Shown: positions 24,337-31,764 of the stretch, piece after piece | Numbering within the stretch: the first letter of the stretch is position 1 | Layout of the letters: each line of letters opens with the position of its first letter | Source: Chitinimonas sp036961565 | GTDB lineage: Bacteria > Pseudomonadota > Gammaproteobacteria > Burkholderiales > Chitinimonadaceae | Assembly: GCF_036961565.1 (NCBI RefSeq) | Contig: NZ_JBAMDD010000007.1 | Span: 62,001-126,000 of the forward strand | Direction of reading: 5' to 3' | DNA: 64,000 bases | The notes under the pieces: model-generated | Database searches by the model: none | The model's input: only the letters and a program-made list of their open reading frames with translations | What the model was told of the DNA's origin: nothing | Position numbers and translations under genes: made by a program

Positions 24337-25074
24337 ATGCAAACTACCTATTCCATGACCTATATGGCCCGCGCCATGGCCACCCTGGTGCTAGGCACCG
24401 TCTTCATGTTCTGCTTCGGCGAACTCTATGTCAGTCTCAATCTTGGCCAACCCTGGTCAGAACAGGGCATCAGCATCACACTAGGCAGTCTCAGCCTGGC
24501 CTTGCTGGTATTCATCTGGGTGTTTCACCACAGCAAACGCGTCACCTACCATGGTGATCGCATCAGCGTTTCCTCCTTGCTGGGCGAAAAATCCATCAAG
24601 CTCGACGAGCACACCAAGATACGCCACCAGTTGATCCATATGGCGGGCAACGACAGCAGCGTCGCACTCGATCGCCTGCTGGAAATCGCGCCGCAGGATA
24701 AGGTCGATGCAAATTCGATGCATATCAGCATCCACCTGAGTGATGGCCAGAACCAGGGCCAGCTCAAACTCAACAGCAATATCCGCGGCATCATTGAGCT
24801 GCACCAACGTCTGGTCGCATTTGAGCGCAACACCATTACCCCTACAGCCCTGAAACACCTGAGTGAAGGCCGGGCGGTGCATTTCGGCCTCCTTACCCTG
24901 CAGCGTGACACCCTGGTGTACCAAGGCCTGACCTTACCCCGCAATCAGATAGAGAAAATCACGGTTGCACGGGGCAAGCTGCTGATCAAGCAGAAAGGTA
25001 AGCTCCTCAACGCCATACGCCTGCCGGTGCATAAGATACCCAATGCCTTTACCCTGCTTGCCGCTTTGGCATAG
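24337..25074 (+). CDS. Membrane protein with PH-like domain
   Basis: 245 residues. Two membrane segments lie at about 12-35 and 45-63 (MATLVLGTVFMFCFGELY and ITLGSLSLALLVFIWVF). The soluble part contains repeated beta-strand patterns (HFGLLTLQRDTLVYQGLTLPRNQIEKITVARGKLLI) like bacterial PH-domain membrane proteins. The ATG at 24337 starts a good N-terminus; the longer frame from 24232 has no ribosome site. Function unknown. Confidence 0.7.
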   Translation: MQTTYSMTYMARAMATLVLGTVFMFCFGELYVSLNLGQPWSEQGISITLGSLSLALLVFIWVFHHSKRVTYHGDRISVSSLLGEKSIKLDEHTKIRHQLIHMAGNDSSVALDRLLEIAPQDKVDANSMHISIHLSDGQNQGQLKLNSNIRGIIELHQRLVAFERNTITPTALKHLSEGRAVHFGLLTLQRDTLVYQGLTLPRNQIEKITVARGKLLIKQKGKLLNAIRLPVHKIPNAFTLLAALA

Positions 25075-25151
25075 CCTGCACGGCAGGCCACTGTCCATCG
25101 TGGCCTGCCCCGCCAACTGAATTGAATCAACGTACCTTGCCTACCCAGCCG

Positions 25152-25628
25152 ATGACAGCAGTGCACACCGTAACGCTAGGCCCACTGACGTATGCCAACT
25201 TTGATGCCGTGCTGGCACTCAAGGTCAAGCCCGAGCAAACCGCCTTCGTTGCCAGCAACGAAAACACCCTCGCCAAGGCCTACCTGGAGCCGGACAAGGT
25301 ACAACTCAGGGTGATCTATGCCGGCGAGAGCCCTGTAGGCTTTATGGCCTACTGGTGCGACCCGGCAGCAGCGGCGTTTCACCTGCTGCGCTTTATGCTG
25401 GGCAGCCAGCATCAGGGCCAGGGCTACGGCCAGCGCGCCGTCTCAATCTGGCTGGATGAGCTGAGCGCCACCCACGGCGACATCCGGGTCACGCTCTATT
25501 ACGCCGCCGGCCTAGGCAGCCCGCAGCCCTTCTATGCCAAGGCCGGCTTTTGCGATACCGGCGAGAAAGATGGCGAGGAGTACATCATGGCGCTGCAGTT
25601 GTCCGCCACGGGCGCCCAAGGCAACTGA
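25152..25628 (+). CDS. GNAT family N-acetyltransferase
   Basis: 158 residues from the ATG at 25152 (a TTG 30 bases upstream is possible). The acetyl-CoA loop is LLRFMLGSQHQGQGYGQRAV (QHQGQGYG). The segments FMAYWCD and PQPFYAKAGFCDTGE fit the spermidine/diamine acetyltransferase subgroup, though the substrate is not certain. It stands alone, convergent with the operon to its right. Confidence 0.85.
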   Translation: MTAVHTVTLGPLTYANFDAVLALKVKPEQTAFVASNENTLAKAYLEPDKVQLRVIYAGESPVGFMAYWCDPAAAAFHLLRFMLGSQHQGQGYGQRAVSIWLDELSATHGDIRVTLYYAAGLGSPQPFYAKAGFCDTGEKDGEEYIMALQLSATGAQGN

Positions 25629-25736
25629 CTATAAGCCAGTGTCTCGGCGCCTGGGCCCCTACCTGCACAATACCGCAAGCGCCTGGTTGCCCAAGCCGAC
25701 ACGCAATGCGCCAGCAAGGGCAAGCACCGGGTCTTG

Positions 25737-26345
25737 CTAGCTGCCCAGCTTGCTCAGCAAACTGGCGATTTCGCCCTGCCGGCCTCGATCGGCGCTTTCG
25801 CGTCCAGGCCGGGGGGCCGCCTGGCGCGCCTTGGCCAGATACTGCTTGGCACCCGCTTTGTCTCCCTGCTCCAGCAGGTACTCGGCATAGAAGTAGTTGC
25901 TGTCTATCCCGTCGGGGTTGGCAGCCAGACCCCGCTTCAGCAGCGCTAACGCTTTATTGTCATCGCCGAAGCCTATGGGCCAGCCGGGCACCTTGTAGTA
26001 CAGCACGCCCAACGAGGTCAGTGCCGAGCCATTGAGCGTGGCAGGATCACGGGCAATCACGGCTTCAAAAGCCGCCTTGGCTTCCTTGGCGTACTTCAAT
26101 GCACCCAGCCCCCCCTTGGCACCGGCATAGCTGGAGTTGATGATGCCTTTCCAGGTCAGCATGGGGAGGTCCTGAACGCTTATGTTCTCGGTCTCCTGCA
26201 CCAGCTTGGCAAAAGCCTGCTCCTGCGCATCGCCGCTCAGGCTGTACTGCGCTTCCGCCCAGCGGGTCTGCAGGGTGGCGAGATCGATAGCATAGGTGTT
26301 GGCAGACAGCAGCATGCTGGCAAACACGACAAACAGCGTCTTCAT
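25737..26345 (-). CDS. Secreted TPR-like small protein, last gene of the hemolysin/HDO operon
   Basis: 202 residues with a signal peptide (MKTLFVVFASMLLSANTYA). Helical pairs follow: ARDPATLNGSALTSLGVLYYKV, GDDNKALALLKRGLAANPDGIDSNYFYAEYLLEQGDKAGAKQYL. These are TPR-like, similar to TRAP-transporter-associated or outer-membrane lipid carrier accessories. Overlaps the SDR gene by ATGA. It is the only secreted product of the operon and could handle the pathway product. Confidence 0.75.
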   Translation of the reverse strand: MKTLFVVFASMLLSANTYAIDLATLQTRWAEAQYSLSGDAQEQAFAKLVQETENISVQDLPMLTWKGIINSSYAGAKGGLGALKYAKEAKAAFEAVIARDPATLNGSALTSLGVLYYKVPGWPIGFGDDNKALALLKRGLAANPDGIDSNYFYAEYLLEQGDKAGAKQYLAKARQAAPRPGRESADRGRQGEIASLLSKLGS

Positions 26346-27124
26346 GAATAATCTCCTTGGGCAAACTTGCGAATTAGCGGTAGTTGCTTGGCAATGGCGC
26401 TGTCGACCGCGCCGGGCAGCAACTGATTGAGGCGGAAGAACAGCTTCTCTGGCCAGCCGATGACAGCCTCGCGCACACGCTTGCGCCGCAATAACGCCAT
26501 CAGCGCAGCCGCGACGACCTCGGGCTCATCCACCTGGGTATGCAGGGCGGCATTGAGTGCCTGTACCCTGGGACTATTGAGGGGCGTATTCACCGCCCGC
26601 GGCGCCAGGTGCACAAGCCGGGGGCCAGTGCCACCGCTTTCGCGCGCCAGCGCTTCGGTAAACACCCGCAGGCCGCCCTTGCTGGCGCAGTAGCCGGCAT
26701 AGCCAGGAAACCCGATGCTGCCGAATACCGAGCCGACATTGACCACCATGGCGTCGGGGCAAAAACTGGCCCACAAGGCTCGGATCAGCTTGATGGGCGC
26801 AGCCAGATTGAGCGCCAGCATGGCGTCCAGCTGCGCCGACGGTTGGTCTGCGAACAAGCCGAAGTGCTGTGCACCCGCCGCATTCACCAGCAACCCCAAG
26901 GGCAAGGGCTGGGCGCGCAGGGCATCGGCCAGCAAGGCGGGGCTGTCTGCATCGGTCAGGTCCAGCGGCAAGCTGCGGGCCTGGGGTCCCAGCTTGCGTG
27001 CCAGCGCTTCCAGCCGGGCGGCATCCCTGGCCACCAGCCACACCACCCAGCCCGCCTCAACCAGCGCGGTGGCAATCGCGGCGCCGATACCACCGCTGGC
27101 GCCAGTCACCACGGCGATCTTCAT
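26342..27124 (-). CDS. Short-chain dehydrogenase/reductase
   Basis: 260 residues: cofactor loop VTGASGGIGAAIA (6-18), NAAG motif (LLVNAAGAQHFG), catalytic Ser (VVNVGSVFGSIGFPG) and YCASKGG (YXXXK). Classical SDR, substrate unknown. A longer reading frame to 27448 runs back into the upstream oxidase gene and is rejected. It overlaps the oxidase and TPR-like genes by 4 bases each. Confidence 0.9.
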   Translation of the reverse strand: MKIAVVTGASGGIGAAIATALVEAGWVVWLVARDAARLEALARKLGPQARSLPLDLTDADSPALLADALRAQPLPLGLLVNAAGAQHFGLFADQPSAQLDAMLALNLAAPIKLIRALWASFCPDAMVVNVGSVFGSIGFPGYAGYCASKGGLRVFTEALARESGGTGPRLVHLAPRAVNTPLNSPRVQALNAALHTQVDEPEVVAAALMALLRRKRVREAVIGWPEKLFFRLNQLLPGAVDSAIAKQLPLIRKFAQGDYS

Positions 27125-27810
27125 GCCAGTACCCCGGCTGATGGCTGCACCTGTGCGGTCTGCTGTTCGGTCAGCGAACGGAACACATCGCCATACAGCA
27201 CAAACATGCGCCGCGCCATATGCAGCACGGCGGCCTGATCTTCCGGCGCTTCCAGCTGGAGCATGAGCTTCTCGAAGAAACCGATATGCGATTGATCCAG
27301 CGCACCATGCGAGGTCAGGTAGGTCATGGCCTGGGGTGGTAATCCCAGGGTCTGCTGGATGATGCCCGCCATGGGCGTGGCCAGGTTCACGCTGGTGCCC
27401 TCCAGCACATAGACCATGCCGAAGAAGCTGACCGGATTGAGCCGGCATACGCTATCCCAAGCATAGCTCACCATCAGCTCGGTACTCCGGTGCGGCAATC
27501 CATGCCTGACCGCCTCGGCGTCGGCGCCGCAGGCGGCGATATCGCTCAATATCCACTCATCGTGGCCCTTCTCCTCATCGATGTATTCCACCACAGCATC
27601 GAACAGCCAGCGCTGATCGGCACGCAAGCGGCTGCCCACGGCCATCAGCAAGGGCACGGTATGCTTGACGTGGTGATAGGCCTCGGTCAGGAAGGCAATA
27701 TAGCGCTGGCGCGGGACTACCGCCCGCTGGCAGTCCAGTATGGCCGGCGCAGCCAGCAGATAGCTGCGCTCAGCCGTCGTTTCAGTTTGCAGTCGTTGAA
27801 AGAATGTCAT
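27121..27810 (-). CDS. Heme-oxygenase-like diiron oxidase (HDO superfamily)
   Basis: 229 residues, TenA/heme-oxygenase-like helical fold. Putative iron ligands are E80-x2-H83 in YIDEEKGHDEW, E137 in VLEGTS, and H168-x3-D172-x2-H175 in SHGALDQSH. This is the ligand arrangement of the HDO superfamily, whose known members (UndA, SznF, BesC) do oxidative decarboxylation, N-oxygenation or chain cleavage. Its position between an acyl-activating ligase and an SDR suggests action on an activated acyl or amino-acid substrate. The reaction is not known. Confidence 0.82.
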   Translation of the reverse strand: MTFFQRLQTETTAERSYLLAAPAILDCQRAVVPRQRYIAFLTEAYHHVKHTVPLLMAVGSRLRADQRWLFDAVVEYIDEEKGHDEWILSDIAACGADAEAVRHGLPHRSTELMVSYAWDSVCRLNPVSFFGMVYVLEGTSVNLATPMAGIIQQTLGLPPQAMTYLTSHGALDQSHIGFFEKLMLQLEAPEDQAAVLHMARRMFVLYGDVFRSLTEQQTAQVQPSAGVLA

Positions 27811-29234
27811 GGTGCATCTCCATACAAAGCAGGCAGCCGATTGGCCAGAATGCGTTCACGGCAAAGCCGTCCATTGGGGGTGATCTCGCCCTGCGCGGGG
27901 CTTAGGGGGGTAGCCAGCAATGTCCAGCCCTCCAGCCGGGCATAGCTGGGCAATTGCGCATTGCATTGCGCCAGCGCCTGGTTGGCAGCCATGGGCTCGG
28001 CGCTGTAAAACAATCCATGTAGCCCCTGTGCCTCATCGCCATAAACCAAGGCCTGTCGTATGCCAGGGACGGCGCCGAACTCGGCCTCCAGCCACTCCGG
28101 TGAGACATTGCGGCCCATGCCCGTCACGATGGTGTTTTTCTTGCGGCCCAGCAGGGTCAAAAAGCCATCGGCATCGAACTCACCCAGGTCGCCCGTGGCA
28201 ATCAATGTCGGTGCGGGGCCCTGGCCCAGGTAGCCCAGCATGGTGTTACCGCCCACCAGCACTTCGCCATCCGCAGCGAGCTGCACCACTACATGGGGCA
28301 ATGGCCGGCCTACCGTCCCAGGCCGATGGGCGCCTGTCCGGTTGAGCGCCACCACCGACCCAGCCTCGGACAGCCCATACCCCTCGAACACCGGTAAAGA
28401 CAGTGCTGCTGCCTGTGCCAAGGTGCGACTACCGCTACGGCCGCCGCCCACCGCCAGGAATCGCCAGGGTTTGCTCAACTGCCCGGCCTGCGTCGCTGCC
28501 ACCAGCCATTGCAGCGTACTGGGCAAGAGGATGGCGCTATCGGCCAGTGAAGCCTGCAGGGCGGCGATAAAGCGTGGCACATCGGGCGGAAACACCGCCA
28601 TGCCGAGATCGGCCAGCGGCACCAGCTCCACAGGCACACCCCGCAACAAGGGCAGGTACAGTCCGGCCAGGTTCTCCAGGAGTACCGCCAAGGGCATCAG
28701 GCACAGATGCTGGGTCACGGCCAACGGCCCGATGGCCTCATGCAGGGCGCCTACCGTCGCGTCCAGCTGCGCACCAGACAGGCAGACGCCCTTGGGCGCC
28801 CCCGTTGTGCCCGAGGTGTAAGTGAGCTTGACCGTACCGCTGGGCAAGGCTGCTGCCCTGCTGTTGGCAGGCAGGTGTTGCAGGCTCAGCCCAGTGCCCG
28901 GCAGCAGCATGCCGCCTGCAGCCGGAGTGACAAGACAGGCAGCACCACTATCGGCCAGCACATGCTGGCGCTGGGCTTCGCTAAAGAAAGGGGGCAAGGG
29001 CACGCCGGCCACACCGGCGCTAGCCAAGGCGAGGTCCAGCACCACCCAGTCCGCATCGTTATCAGCCAACCACGCCACAGGCCCCGGTATGCCCTCCGCT
29101 TGCAGATGGGTAGCCAAGCTGCTCACTCTGTGTTCAAGCTCCGCATAGCTGATGCGCGCGGCCGGGGTCAGCAGCGCCGTGGCGTCCGGCTGCAAGCGGG
29201 CATGCTGAGCCAGGGCATTCAGGACAAGCTGCAT
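27807..29234 (-). CDS. AMP-dependent acyl/amino acid ligase
   Basis: 475 residues of the ANL superfamily: P-loop LTYTSGTTGAPKG, VFEGYGLSEAGS and the hinge region ATGDLGEFDADGFLTLLGRKKNTIVTGMGRNVSPEWLE. It activates a carboxylate as the acyl-adenylate. No carrier domain is fused, and the enzyme is shorter than acetyl-CoA synthetases, closest in layout to long-chain acyl ligases. It overlaps the hemolysin-family gene by 16 bases and the oxidase gene by 4. Confidence 0.88.
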   Translation of the reverse strand: MQLVLNALAQHARLQPDATALLTPAARISYAELEHRVSSLATHLQAEGIPGPVAWLADNDADWVVLDLALASAGVAGVPLPPFFSEAQRQHVLADSGAACLVTPAAGGMLLPGTGLSLQHLPANSRAAALPSGTVKLTYTSGTTGAPKGVCLSGAQLDATVGALHEAIGPLAVTQHLCLMPLAVLLENLAGLYLPLLRGVPVELVPLADLGMAVFPPDVPRFIAALQASLADSAILLPSTLQWLVAATQAGQLSKPWRFLAVGGGRSGSRTLAQAAALSLPVFEGYGLSEAGSVVALNRTGAHRPGTVGRPLPHVVVQLAADGEVLVGGNTMLGYLGQGPAPTLIATGDLGEFDADGFLTLLGRKKNTIVTGMGRNVSPEWLEAEFGAVPGIRQALVYGDEAQGLHGLFYSAEPMAANQALAQCNAQLPSYARLEGWTLLATPLSPAQGEITPNGRLCRERILANRLPALYGDAP

Positions 29235-29866
29235 GGCATGCCCTCCAGCGTCGGTTGGGCCGCCAATGCCTGAGCCAATGCCGGGTTGGCATCCAGCGCT
29301 GCCAATCCAGCAGCAATATCACCCACCATCACCAAGGGCTGCTTGTCGTAATACGCGCCCCAGGTCTCGGGCTGGGGCACCCGGTCTGGGCTGGCCTCAG
29401 TCAGCGCAATCAAGGGCAGGCCCATGCGGCGGAAGGTGGCGCGCACCTGGGCCGTGAGCGTAAACACCACATAGCGGCAGGAGCTGGCCGCCAGGTAGCG
29501 CATCATCGCCAATATCAAGGTAGGGGTATGGCCACCGACTGCTGCAAGATTACCGAGCTCGACAATGTCGGCACGCGATACAGGCCGTTGCAACTGCCTG
29601 GCCACGGCCTTGTGTACCGGCTCATCCAGGTAATGCTCGAGAAACAGGGCATGGCCATGGGCGGTTTGAAAGCCGGCCACTGCCAGCAGCAGGCCCTCGG
29701 CATCGCGCAAGGTGAATTGATTGGGCAGCAGTCGTATGACCCGCGCATCGTGCACCGCGCGGAAACGGGCATAGACAAAGGGCAGGATGTCTTCTGTATC
29801 AGCCGTCTCAAGACCGCAGGTAAGCGCTCTCTGGCTGGAGTAGGCAAGTTTCTTCAAGGGCTGCAT
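29219..29866 (-). CDS. Thermostable hemolysin family protein (T_hemolysin)
   Basis: 215 residues matching the family named after Vibrio delta-thermostable hemolysin: an acetyltransferase-like fold with YARFRAVHDARVIRLLPNQFTL, GFQTAHGHALFLEHYLDEPV and DIVELGNLAAVGGHTPTLILAMMRYL. Context with an acyl ligase and oxidase suggests an acyl- or aminoacyl-transfer role and not a pore-forming toxin. The ATG at 29866 follows GGAGAGAG. First gene of the five-gene operon. Confidence 0.85.
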   Translation of the reverse strand: MQPLKKLAYSSQRALTCGLETADTEDILPFVYARFRAVHDARVIRLLPNQFTLRDAEGLLLAVAGFQTAHGHALFLEHYLDEPVHKAVARQLQRPVSRADIVELGNLAAVGGHTPTLILAMMRYLAASSCRYVVFTLTAQVRATFRRMGLPLIALTEASPDRVPQPETWGAYYDKQPLVMVGDIAAGLAALDANPALAQALAAQPTLEGMPCSLS

Positions 29867-29925
29867 CACACTCTCTCCGTTAGGATGAGTGATATGCTGC
29901 CGGGTAAAACTTAACGCTAACTTAA

Positions 29926-29998
29926 GCGCCGCCAACAAAACCTAGCGTAGCGGTTCTGCCCGGAACGCCGAGGCGAAAAGACTTTGAACAGGCTCTAA
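29926..29998. repeat. Chimeric partial copy of the MITE-like repeat joined to the 17-base repeat
   Basis: From 29926 the sequence GCGCCGCCAACAAAACC and then AGCGTAGCGGTTCTG matches the left end of the elements at 60533 and 56656. It then runs into an inverted copy of the dispersed 17-base repeat (CTTTGAACAGGCTCT at 29982-29996). It lies upstream of the hemolysin-family gene and just after the RDD gene. Confidence 0.6.
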
Positions 29999-30477
29999 GG
30001 CTTCCCCGGCCACTTGCCGCGTACCACCACCGTGTTGGCAATCTTGTCATGCCAGCCTTGCTTGCGGGCATCGAACGCCACCCAGAGCAGCCCCAGGAAC
30101 AAGGGTATGGTGGAAACAAAATAGCCCAGGTAGCGCAGGATGGCCTGGCCAGGCTTCAGCGGCAAACCAGTGGTGGCATCCACCACCTTGGCGCCTATCG
30201 CCATCTTGCCCGGCGTGGCCTGCCGGGCCAGCCAGAAGGCGATCACCGCCGCAGCGGGCAGCAGCCACTCGACCAGAAAGCCCACGCTGCCATTGATATA
30301 ACGCTGGTCATCCCAATAGGCATCGCCCATATACAGCAGCATGATGGGCACGGTGACGCACATGGTCAGCAGGGTATCAATTATCGAGGCCAGCACGCGG
30401 GCACCAAAGCCCACGTACTCCAGCCCTGTTTCAACTGGCTCGGGAATCACACTGGATGGCTGATAGGGATTGCTCAT
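29995..30477 (-). CDS. RDD family membrane protein
   Basis: 160 residues with three or four membrane segments and the RDD pattern: GFGARVLASIIDTLL, ATPGKMAIGAKVVDATTG and LRYLGYFVSTIPLFLGLLW. RDD proteins are small membrane proteins of mixed, often unknown function. Start ATG at 30477 overlaps the RlmN-like gene by ATGA; an upstream frame to 30570 lies inside that gene. Confidence 0.85.
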   Translation of the reverse strand: MSNPYQPSSVIPEPVETGLEYVGFGARVLASIIDTLLTMCVTVPIMLLYMGDAYWDDQRYINGSVGFLVEWLLPAAAVIAFWLARQATPGKMAIGAKVVDATTGLPLKPGQAILRYLGYFVSTIPLFLGLLWVAFDARKQGWHDKIANTVVVRGKWPGKP

Positions 30478-31541
30478 GTTTCTACCTTGTTGGCGGGTGC
30501 GCGGCCGACAGCACGCCGCAAGCGGCTGGTGTCCACCAGCTGTGTTGCACGGGCGCGCAACTGGCCACAACCACCGTCGATATCCTGACCCGCCGAATTA
30601 CGTACCTTGGTCAGCACACCACGGTCATGCAGATAGCGGGTCATGTACTGTATATGGGCAGCGTCAGGCCGCTGGAAGGCATCGCCCTCCAGGCTGTTGT
30701 AGGGGATCAGGTTAAGCACGGCGAACTTGCCCTTGAACAGGCGCAAGATGGCATCCATTTCTTCCTGGCTGTCGTTAACGCCTTTCAGCAGCGTCCATTG
30801 GTACTGGATGGGGTAGCCCACACGGCGCGCATAAGCCTCGCCCAACTCCATCAGTTCCTCCGGGTCTATCCGGGGTGCGCGGGGCAGCAACTGCTGGCGC
30901 AGGTCAGCCCGGCTGGTATGCAGAGATAGTGCCAGCGCGGGCTTGACCCGCTGCTGCGGCAGCCGCTCGAACACCCGCATATCGCCCACGGTGGAGAACA
31001 CCAGGTTCTTGTGGCCGATATTGCCCTCCAGCCCCAGCAGCTCTATGGCCTCGAGCACATTGTCGAGATTATGGGCGGGCTCGCCCATGCCCATGAACAC
31101 CACCTTCTTGACCGGCCGGTAGCGGCGCGCCAGCGCCACCTGGGCCACGATCTCTGCACTGCCGACCTGGCGCAGCAAGCCGCTCTTTCCGGTCATGCAG
31201 AACACGCAGCCAACAGCACAGCCGACCTGGGTTGAAACGCACAGGCCATCGCGGGGCAGCAGCACGCTTTCCACCATCTGGCCATCGGCCAGGGCCACCA
31301 GCAAGCGCGCCGAGCCATCGGCCGCCGGGTGTTCCGAGGTCAGGCTGACCAGTCCAGCTATCTGCTCAGCCAGCGCCGGCAAGCCTTCGCGTACCGCCAG
31401 TGGCAGGTAATCTTCGGTCTTGCGGTACTTGGTACCGGTATCCAGGGGTTTGCCGGCCAGCCAGGCGCGGCTGATCCGGCCTATATGGCAGGGCTTGGCG
31501 CCAAGATCGGCAAGCGATTGGTGAAAGTCTTGAATACGCAT
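30474..31541 (-). CDS. RlmN/Cfr-like radical SAM RNA methyltransferase
   Basis: 355 residues with the radical SAM motif CAVGCVFC (CX3CX2C), VVFMGMGEPAHNLDNV, STVGDM and the C-terminal GQDIDGGCGQLRAR carrying the methyl-carrying Cys of RlmN. RlmN methylates C2 of A2503 in 23S rRNA and A37 of some tRNAs. The sequence after the cluster reads FCMTGKSGL where typical RlmN has CSTGKQG, and the gene is not beside ndk/ispG-type neighbours. It may therefore be a divergent paralogue. The RDD gene is translationally coupled. Confidence 0.82.
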   Translation of the reverse strand: MRIQDFHQSLADLGAKPCHIGRISRAWLAGKPLDTGTKYRKTEDYLPLAVREGLPALAEQIAGLVSLTSEHPAADGSARLLVALADGQMVESVLLPRDGLCVSTQVGCAVGCVFCMTGKSGLLRQVGSAEIVAQVALARRYRPVKKVVFMGMGEPAHNLDNVLEAIELLGLEGNIGHKNLVFSTVGDMRVFERLPQQRVKPALALSLHTSRADLRQQLLPRAPRIDPEELMELGEAYARRVGYPIQYQWTLLKGVNDSQEEMDAILRLFKGKFAVLNLIPYNSLEGDAFQRPDAAHIQYMTRYLHDRGVLTKVRNSAGQDIDGGCGQLRARATQLVDTSRLRRAVGRAPANKVET

Positions 31542-31764
31542 GGGGTGCGCATCCTACCACCGGCCGTACACCTTGGCTGAACCGGCCGCCATGCGGCAAG
31601 GCTGTGCCGCCCCGCACCCAGCCTGCAGCGGCGCGAAGGCGACAGTATCACCACAGCGATGGACGGCAGCGCCGTGGCATCGCATAGTTGAGGTTGAGCC
31701 TAGGATCTGCAGCTGAGTCACCATGGTTGCCGCCGGCCTGCTATCGCCTTTCCAGAAATCACCC

